From: a bacterium
GTDB lineage: Bacteria; CSSED10-310; JAJRTK01
DNA: 29,103 nucleotides
NCBI GenBank assembly: GCA_024278345.1
Contig: JAJRTK010000416.1
Coordinates: forward strand, 1-29,103
Direction of reading: 5' to 3'
Below the pieces are notes generated by a model that saw only the letters and a list, made by a program, of their open reading frames with translations, did no database searches and was not told the origin of the DNA. Each line of letters opens with the position of its first letter. Position 1 is the first letter of the stretch. The position numbers and the translations under genes are program-made. Positions 21,727 through 29,103 of this stretch are shown here, one piece after another.

Positions 21727-23124
21727 ATGGCGTTGATTGGCAAAAAGATTTGGGCGTGGATTTTCTTGGCTGCCGGTGGCGGCTTCTTTCTTCTTTCTGC
21801 CACTCTGACCTCCGGGCAGGCCGGGCCAGTCGGGCGCAAGGGCGAGCTTCCCCGGGTCGTCGCCGGCCCCATGGTCGGCCACGTCTGGGAGTCCGGGGCC
21901 AAGATATGGGTCCAGTTCGACAGGGGGACTCGCTTTTCCGTGGAAACCCGCAAAAAGGGTGAAACCCAATGGCATCTCACAGTTCGGCCCAACGGTCGCG
22001 CCAAGTTTTCCTGGATATGGCCGGATGTCCGGTTCACGGGGAAGCTCACCATTGACGGGCTCCGGCCGCGAACTCTCTACGAATACCGTATTCGCACCAC
22101 GGAGGGCCTCTTGCCTCCGCGGGGGGAGCAGACCTTCAGGACAGCCGCGCCGCCGGGGGAGGCGGAAGATTTCACTCTGGGCTTTGGCTCCTGTGCCAGC
22201 AGATGGGGTCCGCGCCCCGACCAGCCTATTTTCGATGCCATGGCCAAGAAACGGCTCGACCTCTTTCTCTTTCTGGGTGACAATGTTTACTACGAAAGGG
22301 AGACTCAGGAGTGGGCGCATCCGAAAATGATGTGGGCTCGGTATAGTGGGGACCGCCAGGAACCCAAGCTCCAGCCGATCTTGCGGCGCACTGCTTGCTA
22401 CGCCATCTGGGACGATCACGACTACGGTTCTGATAATAGCGACAAGCTCTATCCCTACAAGGATTTGTCACTCCACATCTTCCGCTCTTTTTGGGCCAAT
22501 CCCAGCTTTGGCAGCGATGGTGTTCCTGGAATCTGGACCCGTTTTTCCCGGGGAAAAGTCGATTTTTTTCTCCTGGATGATCGGTACTATCGGGACTCCA
22601 ACGATGCTCCGGACGATGAGCACAAAACCCAGTGGGGCCGCGTCCAAAGGGAATGGCTTGCCGATGCCCTTCGTTCCAGCACCGCCACCTTCAAGGTGAT
22701 CGCCACCGGGGGGCAGTTTTTGGCCCGCTACCATGATGCCGAGTCCCACCACCAGTATCGCCATGAGCGGCAGTGGCTTTTGCGCACCATCGCCAAAAAC
22801 GGGATCACCGGGGTCTTGTTTCTCACAGGCGACCGTCATTTGGGCGAAATCCTCCGCTGGCTTCCCCCGGAAACGCCCTATCCTCTCTACGAAATGACCA
22901 GCTCCCCGCTGGCGGCGGGCCTTGCACATCAGCCTCCACCAGACGATCAGGTTCCAGAAAGAGTCCCGGGATCTCTGATCATGGCGGAGAATTTCGGAGT
23001 GCTCGATTTCTCTTTCTCCGACTCTGGCAAGGCTAGCATTCGCGTCCGCTATTTCGACGTCGAGGGCCGGCCAGTGGGAGAAAGCCTCACGCTTCGGGCC
23101 GCCGATCTCCGGGCCAATCCATGA
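21727..23124 (+). CDS. PhoD-family alkaline phosphatase/phosphodiesterase
   Basis: A 465-residue exported metallophosphatase. The chosen ATG at 21727 starts MALIGKKIWAWIFLAAGGGF, a signal peptide or anchor; upstream in-frame codons lie in MITE copy C and are discounted, though the ribosome binding site here is poor. An N-terminal fibronectin-like PhoD_N region (about 45-150, VVAGPMVGHVWESGAKIWVQ) is followed by the metal-binding fold with GFGSCAS, FLGDNVYYE, WDDHDYGSDN, LLDDRYYRDS, the GGQ segment and TGDRHLGE. These are the calcium/iron-type PhoD motifs, so phosphate release from phosphoesters outside the cytoplasm is expected. Its TGA overlaps the ATG of the next gene (ATGA), so the two are co-translated. 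Confidence 0.92.
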   Translation: MALIGKKIWAWIFLAAGGGFFLLSATLTSGQAGPVGRKGELPRVVAGPMVGHVWESGAKIWVQFDRGTRFSVETRKKGETQWHLTVRPNGRAKFSWIWPDVRFTGKLTIDGLRPRTLYEYRIRTTEGLLPPRGEQTFRTAAPPGEAEDFTLGFGSCASRWGPRPDQPIFDAMAKKRLDLFLFLGDNVYYERETQEWAHPKMMWARYSGDRQEPKLQPILRRTACYAIWDDHDYGSDNSDKLYPYKDLSLHIFRSFWANPSFGSDGVPGIWTRFSRGKVDFFLLDDRYYRDSNDAPDDEHKTQWGRVQREWLADALRSSTATFKVIATGGQFLARYHDAESHHQYRHERQWLLRTIAKNGITGVLFLTGDRHLGEILRWLPPETPYPLYEMTSSPLAAGLAHQPPPDDQVPERVPGSLIMAENFGVLDFSFSDSGKASIRVRYFDVEGRPVGESLTLRAADLRANP

Positions 23125-24827
23125 AGCGGTCTTTTCTTCTCTGTTTCCTGCTTCTTCTTGGCGGACTCGGCTATCAATGGGTTTATCGGGCGAAAGGACC
23201 CGCTGCGCCAGCCCCGAATGTGGCTCCGGACAGAGCCCCCCTTCTCTTTCGATTCTCCGGCCTTCCCGTCCATGGCAACTTGGATCCCGCCACTGCTACG
23301 AGCCTTGGGCAGTTGGCGGTTCTCTACCGGATCGCCGAGGGATTGGTCTCTCTCGATCCGGCAACCCTCGAGCTTCGACCCGCCTTGGCCGAAAGATACG
23401 AAATCGACCAGGATGCGCGTACCTTTACTTTCCATCTTCGCCAAGGAGTCTTATTCCACGACGGCTCCCTCTTCACCGCCGGGGACGTGGCCCAAGCCTT
23501 CGAGCACCTACTCCGGCCCCAGTCCCGCACCCGCAATTCCTGGATTCTGGACGAGGTGGAAGGCGCCGAAGCCTACGCCAGAGGCCAGACAGAAAAGATT
23601 TCAGGCCTGGAGGCACCCGATCCCCATACTCTTCGGATTCGTCTCCGGAGACCCAGCGCCCTCTTTCTGATGAAGCTCACGACGGCTGGTGCGCTCATCC
23701 TCTCCAGCCACTCCCGGGAGAGCCTTCGGAATGGCGGCGGCCAGCGGCCGGCGGGCACGGGGCCCTTCCGGTTTTCCGCACGCCTTGGCCAAGACGTGCT
23801 CCTGGAGCGAAACCCCACCTACCGCGGCCCGCCGGCGGCCATCGACCGGCTCATCATCATGGAGAGCCCGGCGCCAGAGAAAACCATCGAGATGTTCGCC
23901 TCCGGCGAAGTCGATCTGGTGGTGGAGCCTCCGGGAGATCCGGAAGATCTCCGGAAACGGTTCGGCCAAAGCTATGTCGTCTGGCCGGTCGTGGGCTTGA
24001 GCTTGTTGTGCGTCAACCACCGGAATGGCCCTTTGGCCGGGGATATCGGTCTCCGCCGCGCCGTAGCCGCGGCCATCGACCGGACCGCTTTGGCCGGGAT
24101 CACCGGAGGCCGTGGATCGCCTGCCAGTCAGATCGTTCCTTCCGTTCTGAAGGAAAGCCAGCCGTCCGCTGAAAAAAACGGCCCGGCCGGAGCGCCAGAG
24201 ATTCTGGGTACAGCTAGCGCTCAGCGCGGCGAGAACCCTCTAAGACAGCCACTGAGGACCAAGGCCCCTCCCCTCCTCCAGACCGCCCACAAAACTTTTC
24301 AGCGCCCAGGCTCCACCACTGAGCGAAAACTCCCGGTTTTGCGGTTGGGCAACCTTTCCCTGTCCCCCGGGGTCATGGCGAGAATTGCCGGCGACCTGGA
24401 AAAATCCGGCTTCGACGTAAAGATTGTGGAGGTGGAAGACCCGTTCGACCCGGGGTGGGACCTCCTTGGCTACACCTGGTGGGCCGATTATCCGGAGCCC
24501 AGTAGCTTTCTCTATTCCTTGCTTTCCTCCACCCGGGCCAACGTCTATGGAAACTGGGGCCGGTACCGGAACGAGGTGTACGACGGAGTCCTAGGGAAAG
24601 CGATGGAGACACCGTCCCCGGGGGAGCGGATGGACCTCTACCGCCAGGCCGAAGAGTTGGCCTTGACCGACGTGGCCTTGGTCCCGCTGCTTTTCGAGAT
24701 GGAATCGATCCTGGTCCAGCCGAAATGGGCCGGTTCACTGACGCTTTCGCCCTTGGGCCGGTTTTATCTTCCTCTGGAGCGGCTTGTGCCTCGTGGCGTG
24801 GCGGGTGTCCGGGGGGAAGCCGATTGA
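23121..24827 (+). CDS. Peptide/nickel-type ABC solute-binding protein (SBP family 5)
   Basis: A 568-residue exported binding protein whose ATG overlaps the PhoD stop. Residues 1-20 are hydrophobic (FLLCFLLLLGGLGYQWVYR), a signal or anchor without a clean lipobox. Family 5 landmarks: GLVSLDPATLELRPALAERY, then FTFHLRQGVLFHDGSLFTAG and DVAQAFEHLL, and near the end LGYTWWADYPEPSSFLYSLL. An unusual Pro/Ser/Lys-rich stretch (about residues 335-410, from QIVPSVLKESQPSAEK) interrupts the domain and looks like an inserted disordered loop. No permease or ATPase genes are adjacent, so it is an orphan component here. Ligand unknown; oligopeptides are the family default. Confidence 0.9.
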   Translation: MKRSFLLCFLLLLGGLGYQWVYRAKGPAAPAPNVAPDRAPLLFRFSGLPVHGNLDPATATSLGQLAVLYRIAEGLVSLDPATLELRPALAERYEIDQDARTFTFHLRQGVLFHDGSLFTAGDVAQAFEHLLRPQSRTRNSWILDEVEGAEAYARGQTEKISGLEAPDPHTLRIRLRRPSALFLMKLTTAGALILSSHSRESLRNGGGQRPAGTGPFRFSARLGQDVLLERNPTYRGPPAAIDRLIIMESPAPEKTIEMFASGEVDLVVEPPGDPEDLRKRFGQSYVVWPVVGLSLLCVNHRNGPLAGDIGLRRAVAAAIDRTALAGITGGRGSPASQIVPSVLKESQPSAEKNGPAGAPEILGTASAQRGENPLRQPLRTKAPPLLQTAHKTFQRPGSTTERKLPVLRLGNLSLSPGVMARIAGDLEKSGFDVKIVEVEDPFDPGWDLLGYTWWADYPEPSSFLYSLLSSTRANVYGNWGRYRNEVYDGVLGKAMETPSPGERMDLYRQAEELALTDVALVPLLFEMESILVQPKWAGSLTLSPLGRFYLPLERLVPRGVAGVRGEAD

Positions 24828-24859
24828 ACGTCGCTTGGGAAGAATCACGGGCGGTGTCC

Positions 24860-25080
24860 AGATCGGGGGTATCCACGCAAAGCGGGACACTTCGAGGATT
24901 GTGAAGTGGCAAGGGTTCGGGCAACGCCTCGCTACTGCTCGGCGGGTCACGTTGGCGTGACCCGGCGGTCGTCCGGGGCCTCCGGCCCACGGCCCCTGGC
25001 AGGGCTTTACCCTGCACCCACCAGGGAGCGCGCTCACTTCCCGTTGCAACTTTCGGGCAACGGGATCCCTACCCACATTC
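24860..25080 (+). repeat. GC-rich dispersed repeat, copy 2
   Basis: Shares the block order of 1-238 in inverted orientation, and its distal half matches 600-745. It holds two perfect hairpins: CGGGTCACG-TTGG-CGTGACCCG at 24943-24964 and CCCGTTGC/GCAACGGG at 25040-25064. It fills nearly all of the gap between the convergent binding-protein and GT-C-like genes, so its hairpins could also act as transcript ends, though no T-run follows. No gene is supported in 24828-25116. Confidence 0.7.
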
Positions 25081-25116
25081 ATGTACGAGGCGTTGCGTCT
25101 TTTTTGGGGGCATTAG

Positions 25117-27105
25117 TTATCGAGAGGGCTTTGGCGAAGGCGGCGCGCCGGGGATCCCTCCGGGACGACCTGGAGGGGCGGGCGGCTTTTGGGGTTTTCT
25201 TCGTTGTTTGGCGGCGCGCAGCGAATCCATATACTTGGTAAAATTTTTGATTTGACTTTTATTGGGGTAGATTTTTTGGCAGCGGTCGATGGTTTTCCAG
25301 GCTTCCTCTTCCTTGTCCGAGGCTCCCTGGATCCTGGCCAGCATTTCGCAGGCGACCCGGAGATAGGGTTTCATTTCCAACGCCTTTTCCAGATGCTGGA
25401 TCGCGGTGGCGACTCTGCGCTGTTTGTAGGCCACGATTCCCTGGGAAAGCTGCTTGTAAGCTGAATCCGGCGTCCTCTTCAGGCTCCTTGGCAACTCGGT
25501 ATCCCTCCGCACTAGAAGGACCGATGCGTGGTCCTGATAAAGGGTCTTCCAGCGCTTGGTCCGCAGGAGGGTCGGCACGTATTTCGGGGCGGTCTGGCTG
25601 GGCCAGAGGAAATAGTCCGAGCCCCTGGATTCGACGATGTCAAGCCATCCCGGGCGACTTCCGTAGACCTGGAGGTATTCCTTGTAGATGGAGTCGGGGT
25701 AGACCGTGCCGGCGCGGCCGTCGATGAAAACCTTCATCTTCCCCTTGGTCCGCAGATGGATGTAGCCGCCCCAGTTGTAGTAGGCGAAGAGCTTTCCCGA
25801 CAGCCCGTTGAGTTCGATGAAGTTCATGGTCTCCACGGGGAAGGAATCTTCAGCCGTCATGTAGTGGAAAGCGTAGTCATCGATGGGATAGGGCCGGAGA
25901 AGGAAGAGGCCGGCGATGAGCGCCAAGATCGGCAAGATCAAGGGGTGGATCCGGCGCGTGAGCCAGCGGAATAGGTAGCTCAGGACCGGGCCCGCCAGGA
26001 GCGCCAGGGAGAGAGCGAAGAGCGGGATGAACCGCCGGCTCTTGAGGGACATGGCCAAGGTCAGGCTCGCCATGGCGAGGCCCGTCCAAGAGAAGAAGGG
26101 CATGGAGCGACGAAACCTCCACGATCCCCCCGTCACCAACAGTGAGAAGGCAAAGAGGCCGATCCCGTAGGGAAAGAGCCACGAACGGATTCCACCTGGC
26201 CGGAAAGGCGGCAGCCATTCCCCCAGCGTCCGATAGGGGGAGCTGCTGTCGAAAGCGTACCGGAGGGGCCGCGTAAAGACCGCGATATGGTTGGGATTGA
26301 GAAGGCAAACAAGGAAGCAAGCGACGAGGAGCTGGACCGTTCGGCGTCGTTCCTTCGGTCCTCCTGAGAACCAGTAGGGGAATAGGGCCACGGGCAGGGC
26401 AATGAGGCCGATGAGCACGCCTGCGTGGACATTCACCCAGAAAAGAAAGACGGCAGGGATCCACCACGAGGGACGCTTTCTTCCCAGGCTCAAATCCAAC
26501 AGGAGTACATAGCAGAAAAAGGTGTAGAGCTGGGGCCGGACATCGAGGAAGGGAGCCGCGATGGCCGTTGCCGCCAAGGCGGCCAGGAATGGGCCGAGGT
26601 AGTCTCCCTTGCAAAGCCGGTGGAGCAGGCGCATCATGAGCAGGTGGGCCCCCACGATGAGTCCCCACTTCCACCAGGCAAGGGCGTAGGTGCCGAACCA
26701 GCTCGACCAGAGCCAGACCGTCAGATCCGACAGCCAGGCATCGTTAAGCCAGGGCATGCCGAACGCCGTATAGGAATAGGGATCGGTGAGCGGAATCGCG
26801 GCTTGTTCCGCGATCCAGCGGCCACCGGCAAGGTGCCACCACAGATCCGAGCCTCGCATCAGCGTGTAGCCAAAGGACCAGAACGCCAAAATTCCCGCTA
26901 AATACCAAAGTCCCGTTGCCGGTAGTTTGAAAGAGGTCTGGTGGGTTTCGGGGGGCGGGCTCCATTGGCGTGGGGCCGCAGTCTGCTTGACGGTTGCCCG
27001 AGCCCGTGCCTTCCGGTGCTGGTTTGTGGCCTGCCTGGAGGAGGGCGCAGCCGCTTTGCTCCTTCTTTTGGCCTTGGAAGGCTTGCGCCGCCTTTTCTTC
27101 GCCAT
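25117..27105 (-). CDS. Polytopic GT-C-like membrane protein with C-terminal TPRs
   Basis: A 662-residue inner-membrane protein. The ATG at 27105 begins a basic head (MAKKRRRKPSKAKRRSK); upstream in-frame sequence overlaps the divergent gene and is rejected. Around 65-440 are about ten to twelve membrane helices with the loop RGSDLWWHLAGGRWIAEQ followed by IPLTDPYSYT and WLNDAWLSDL, a pattern common in uncharacterised GT-C-type or dolichol-phosphate-mannosyltransferase-like proteins. An external domain follows with AYYNWGGYIHLR and KVFIDGRAGTVYPD. The last 130 residues hold TPR-like helices (AIQHLEKALEMKPYLRVACE) and a Lys/Pro-rich tail. Glycosyl transfer is an inference; no catalytic residue is proven. 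Confidence 0.8.
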   Translation of the reverse strand: MAKKRRRKPSKAKRRSKAAAPSSRQATNQHRKARARATVKQTAAPRQWSPPPETHQTSFKLPATGLWYLAGILAFWSFGYTLMRGSDLWWHLAGGRWIAEQAAIPLTDPYSYTAFGMPWLNDAWLSDLTVWLWSSWFGTYALAWWKWGLIVGAHLLMMRLLHRLCKGDYLGPFLAALAATAIAAPFLDVRPQLYTFFCYVLLLDLSLGRKRPSWWIPAVFLFWVNVHAGVLIGLIALPVALFPYWFSGGPKERRRTVQLLVACFLVCLLNPNHIAVFTRPLRYAFDSSSPYRTLGEWLPPFRPGGIRSWLFPYGIGLFAFSLLVTGGSWRFRRSMPFFSWTGLAMASLTLAMSLKSRRFIPLFALSLALLAGPVLSYLFRWLTRRIHPLILPILALIAGLFLLRPYPIDDYAFHYMTAEDSFPVETMNFIELNGLSGKLFAYYNWGGYIHLRTKGKMKVFIDGRAGTVYPDSIYKEYLQVYGSRPGWLDIVESRGSDYFLWPSQTAPKYVPTLLRTKRWKTLYQDHASVLLVRRDTELPRSLKRTPDSAYKQLSQGIVAYKQRRVATAIQHLEKALEMKPYLRVACEMLARIQGASDKEEEAWKTIDRCQKIYPNKSQIKNFTKYMDSLRAAKQRRKPQKPPAPPGRPGGIPGAPPSPKPSR

Positions 27106-27346
27106 GATTTTCCACTTGTCTGGAGCCGGACCCCCCGGTTCCGACCGAGTGTTTGAAATGACCAGAGGCGTCCACCCATGGACAGGGCGAAAAAGAACAC
27201 AGGAGAGAACCATAGAGCAACTCCTGCCCCACGCGCCAATGCCCCGGCCCGTGTTGACAGGAGATGACCACTCCTGAAACTCTCGTGATCGGCCTGGTCC
27301 ATCGACTTGAGAACGCCGTTTTTCGTCGCCGCCCGGGAGGATCGTC

Positions 27347-27994
27347 ATGGAGCCTACGTTTATTGGGCCGATACTTCTTTTCGTGGGCCTTCTTTGCATG
27401 CTGGCGGAGGTGAAGATTCCCGGGTTTTTCATTGCGATTCCAGGTTCGGTCCTCACCTTGCTCGGGCTTTTAGGGGTTTTCTGGCCAGCACTCTTGTTTT
27501 CGGCTCTCAGCCCCCTGGTCGCCCTGGCAGGAATCGCGGCGGCCACGACGATGTCGATCCACTTTTACAGAAGATTGGCCCCGCCAGATCGCCCCCCCAT
27601 CACCAGTCATCCCCAAGGCCTCGTCGGGGAACATGGCATTTTGGCAAAATGTACGAGCCCCACTGGCCTGGGTCGCGTCAGGCTCCGGGGACAACTTTGG
27701 AGTTGCCGATCCTCCGAACCGTTGGCTGAAGGCAGCTCCGTTCTTGTCATCGATTCCTGTGGCGGACACCTTGTCGTGGTCGATCAAGCCGAGGTTTTGT
27801 CGCCTCGGAAAGAGCGAGCCTCCTTGGACGGCAAGGCCCGAGAAGCACTGCCAGGCTTGAATCCAACGCGCTTTGGGGGCGTAGCGGCGTCCCGGGTCGG
27901 GCAATCGATGGAGGGTGAGGAAAAGGCGACTGGCGTGCGGCGGCGGCCGCACGACGGGAGCGGAAGACAACCCGAAGAAGAAAAAGGGGTCTGA
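27347..27994 (+). CDS. NfeD-like membrane protein
   Basis: A 215-residue protein; GGGAGGA lies a few bases before the ATG at 27347. Residues 1-75 hold three or four membrane helices (FIGPILLFVGLLCMLAEVKI with the typical PGFFIAIPGSVL turn), then an OB-fold domain at about 85-150 (GLVGEHGILAKCTSPTGLGR onward, ending HLVVVDQAEV). It lacks the N-terminal ClpP-like protease of long NfeD proteins. A 60-residue charged tail after the OB fold is longer than usual. The SPFH gene begins 26 bases downstream, the standard NfeD/flotillin-type pairing, so the two probably act together in membrane microdomain organisation. Confidence 0.9.
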   Translation: MEPTFIGPILLFVGLLCMLAEVKIPGFFIAIPGSVLTLLGLLGVFWPALLFSALSPLVALAGIAAATTMSIHFYRRLAPPDRPPITSHPQGLVGEHGILAKCTSPTGLGRVRLRGQLWSCRSSEPLAEGSSVLVIDSCGGHLVVVDQAEVLSPRKERASLDGKAREALPGLNPTRFGGVAASRVGQSMEGEEKATGVRRRPHDGSGRQPEEEKGV

Positions 27995-28020
27995 CGAAAT
28001 TCAGCCAGAAGAGAGGAACC

Positions 28021-29103
28021 ATGCTCGGCATCAGTATCACCCTCGCCATCATGGCCATGATCGTCCTTGCCACGGGAGTCAAAATCATCCAGCCCTGGGA
28101 ACAGGGGCTCTGGATTGTCCTCGGGGACTACAAGCGAAAGCTCAACCCCGGCTTGAACGTCGTCTATCCCTTGATCTCCAACGTCGTCCCCATCGACCTC
28201 AGAACAGAGGTCCTCGACGTCCCCCGCCAGGAGGTCATCACCAAGGACAACTCCCCCACCAATGTCGATGCGGTCATCTACATCAAGGTCATCGACCCCG
28301 AAAAGTGTTTCTTCGAGGTTTCCGATTACCACCGGGCGACCATCGCCCTGGCGCAGACCACGCTCCGCTCGGTTATCGGTGATATGGAGCTCGACGAGGT
28401 CCTCTATAACCGGGATGATATCAACCGGAAGCTCCGGGACACCTTGGACGAAGCCACCGATGCCTGGGGTGTCAGGGTCGAAGCCGTGGAAATTCGGGAA
28501 GTCGATCCCGTGGGCCGCGTCAAAGCCGCCATGGAAGAGCAGACCAGCGCCGAGCGCCAACGCCGGGCACAAATCCTGTTGGCCGATGGCAAACGCCAGT
28601 CGGCGATCCTCGAAGCTGAAGGCAGCAAACAAGCCCGTATCCTCGAAGCCGAAGGTTATCGTCAGGCCGCCATCCTCGAAGCAGAGGGGCAAAGACAGCG
28701 CTTCATCCTGGAGGCGCAGGGCGAAGCACAACACCTCAGACTCCTTGCCATCGGTGCCGCGGCCTTGGATCAAAAAGCACTCACCGTCCTCTCGGTGGAT
28801 GCCCTCAAGAAACTCGGAGAAGGCGCGGCCACCAAGTTCATCGTTCCCTTTGAAATCACCAACATCATGAAGGGGATCTCAAACTCCGTCACCGCCATTC
28901 AGAACGTCCCCGACAGAAAACCCGAAGACGCCGTGCTCTTGGAAGCGTGCCTCCGCGAGGATGACAGCATCCTGGGACCCTTACCCGATTCCCGGTCCAT
29001 CCAGGAACAGCTCCAGGCGATCCAACAGTCGATAGAAGAAAGCGAGAAAGCCGCAACCTTGGCCGTCGCCGACCAGCCACTGGCCATCCGGCCTTCACCT
29101 CCC
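28021..29103 (+). CDS. SPFH/band-7 family protein (stomatin-like), 3' end outside window
   Basis: At least 361 residues, open at the window edge. GAGAGG precedes the ATG at 28021. An N-terminal membrane anchor (LGISITLAIMAMIVLATGVK) is followed by the band-7 domain with IIQPWEQGLWIVLGDYKRKL, NPGLNVVYPL, VDAVIYIKVIDPEKC and LAQTTLRSVIGDMELDE, about residues 20-180. Then comes a coiled-coil with three to four 11-residue repeats of the form ILEAEGxxQAR. This is the paraslipin/stomatin pattern, a membrane scaffold that oligomerises and usually works with an NfeD partner, here immediately upstream. The tail after about residue 285 is less conserved and probably disordered. Confidence 0.93.
   Translation, partial: MLGISITLAIMAMIVLATGVKIIQPWEQGLWIVLGDYKRKLNPGLNVVYPLISNVVPIDLRTEVLDVPRQEVITKDNSPTNVDAVIYIKVIDPEKCFFEVSDYHRATIALAQTTLRSVIGDMELDEVLYNRDDINRKLRDTLDEATDAWGVRVEAVEIREVDPVGRVKAAMEEQTSAERQRRAQILLADGKRQSAILEAEGSKQARILEAEGYRQAAILEAEGQRQRFILEAQGEAQHLRLLAIGAAALDQKALTVLSVDALKKLGEGAATKFIVPFEITNIMKGISNSVTAIQNVPDRKPEDAVLLEACLREDDSILGPLPDSRSIQEQLQAIQQSIEESEKAATLAVADQPLAIRPSPP

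Noticed and set aside
27106-27546. N-terminal extension of the GT-C-like protein
   Set aside because: Would overlap the divergent NfeD gene start and has non-coding composition; MAKKRRRK at 27105 is a natural start.

Overview
The window looks like a chromosomal segment of a GC-rich Gram-negative bacterium. A TonB-dependent outer-membrane receptor implies an outer membrane. A bacterial microcompartment (BMC) shell gene next to a BMC-type deoxyribose-phosphate aldolase, a probable selenoprotein, and several families of short GC-rich dispersed repeats suggest an environmental lineage, perhaps in or near the Planctomycetota/Verrucomicrobiota group or a candidate phylum. No marker gene fixes the phylum. 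I saw no rRNA, tRNA, CRISPR array, phage or transposase gene.

Layout. 1-1316 is repeat-rich and almost gene-free: a 24-bp tandem array inside a dispersed repeat, a broken SRPBCC gene end, and MITE copy A. 1317-3344 holds a secreted Cys-rich protein, a gamma-carbonic anhydrase with a coupled small (possibly frameshifted) ORF, and MITE copy B. 3345-13932 is a membrane/signalling block: a DUF2157-type protein and a GDYXXLXY protein, a convergent Ser/Thr kinase, and a divergent gene for a giant polytopic membrane protein of about 2050 residues. 14075-16920 (minus) has a secreted acidic protein and a ParA/MinD-like ATPase with a repetitive tail. 17111-21578 (plus) has an AhpD-like protein with an in-frame UGA and SECIS-like hairpin, a TonB receptor, a BMC-H shell protein and a DeoC with a BMC-targeting-like N-terminus; MITE copy C sits on the deoC stop. 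21727-24827 is a PhoD-type phosphatase translationally coupled to an orphan peptide-type solute-binding protein. 24828-25116 is another dispersed-repeat copy. 25117-27105 (minus) is a polytopic GT-C-like protein with TPRs, and 27347-29103 an NfeD plus SPFH/band-7 pair, the latter running off the end.

Main discoveries. (1) A probable selenoprotein in which UGA replaces the second Cys of a CxxC motif. (2) A non-autonomous mobile element family: three copies, each exactly 154 bp, with near-identical inverted ends and 8-bp target duplications (8/8, 7/8, 7/8). Element plus duplication is 162 bp, so insertion keeps reading frame. (3) Copy C landed on the deoC stop codon; the left duplication has lost the stop (TAT versus TAG in the right copy), so DeoC now ends in 22 extra residues, mostly element-encoded. 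(4) A small BMC satellite locus (shell hexamer plus aldolase) consistent with a sugar-phosphate-using metabolosome.
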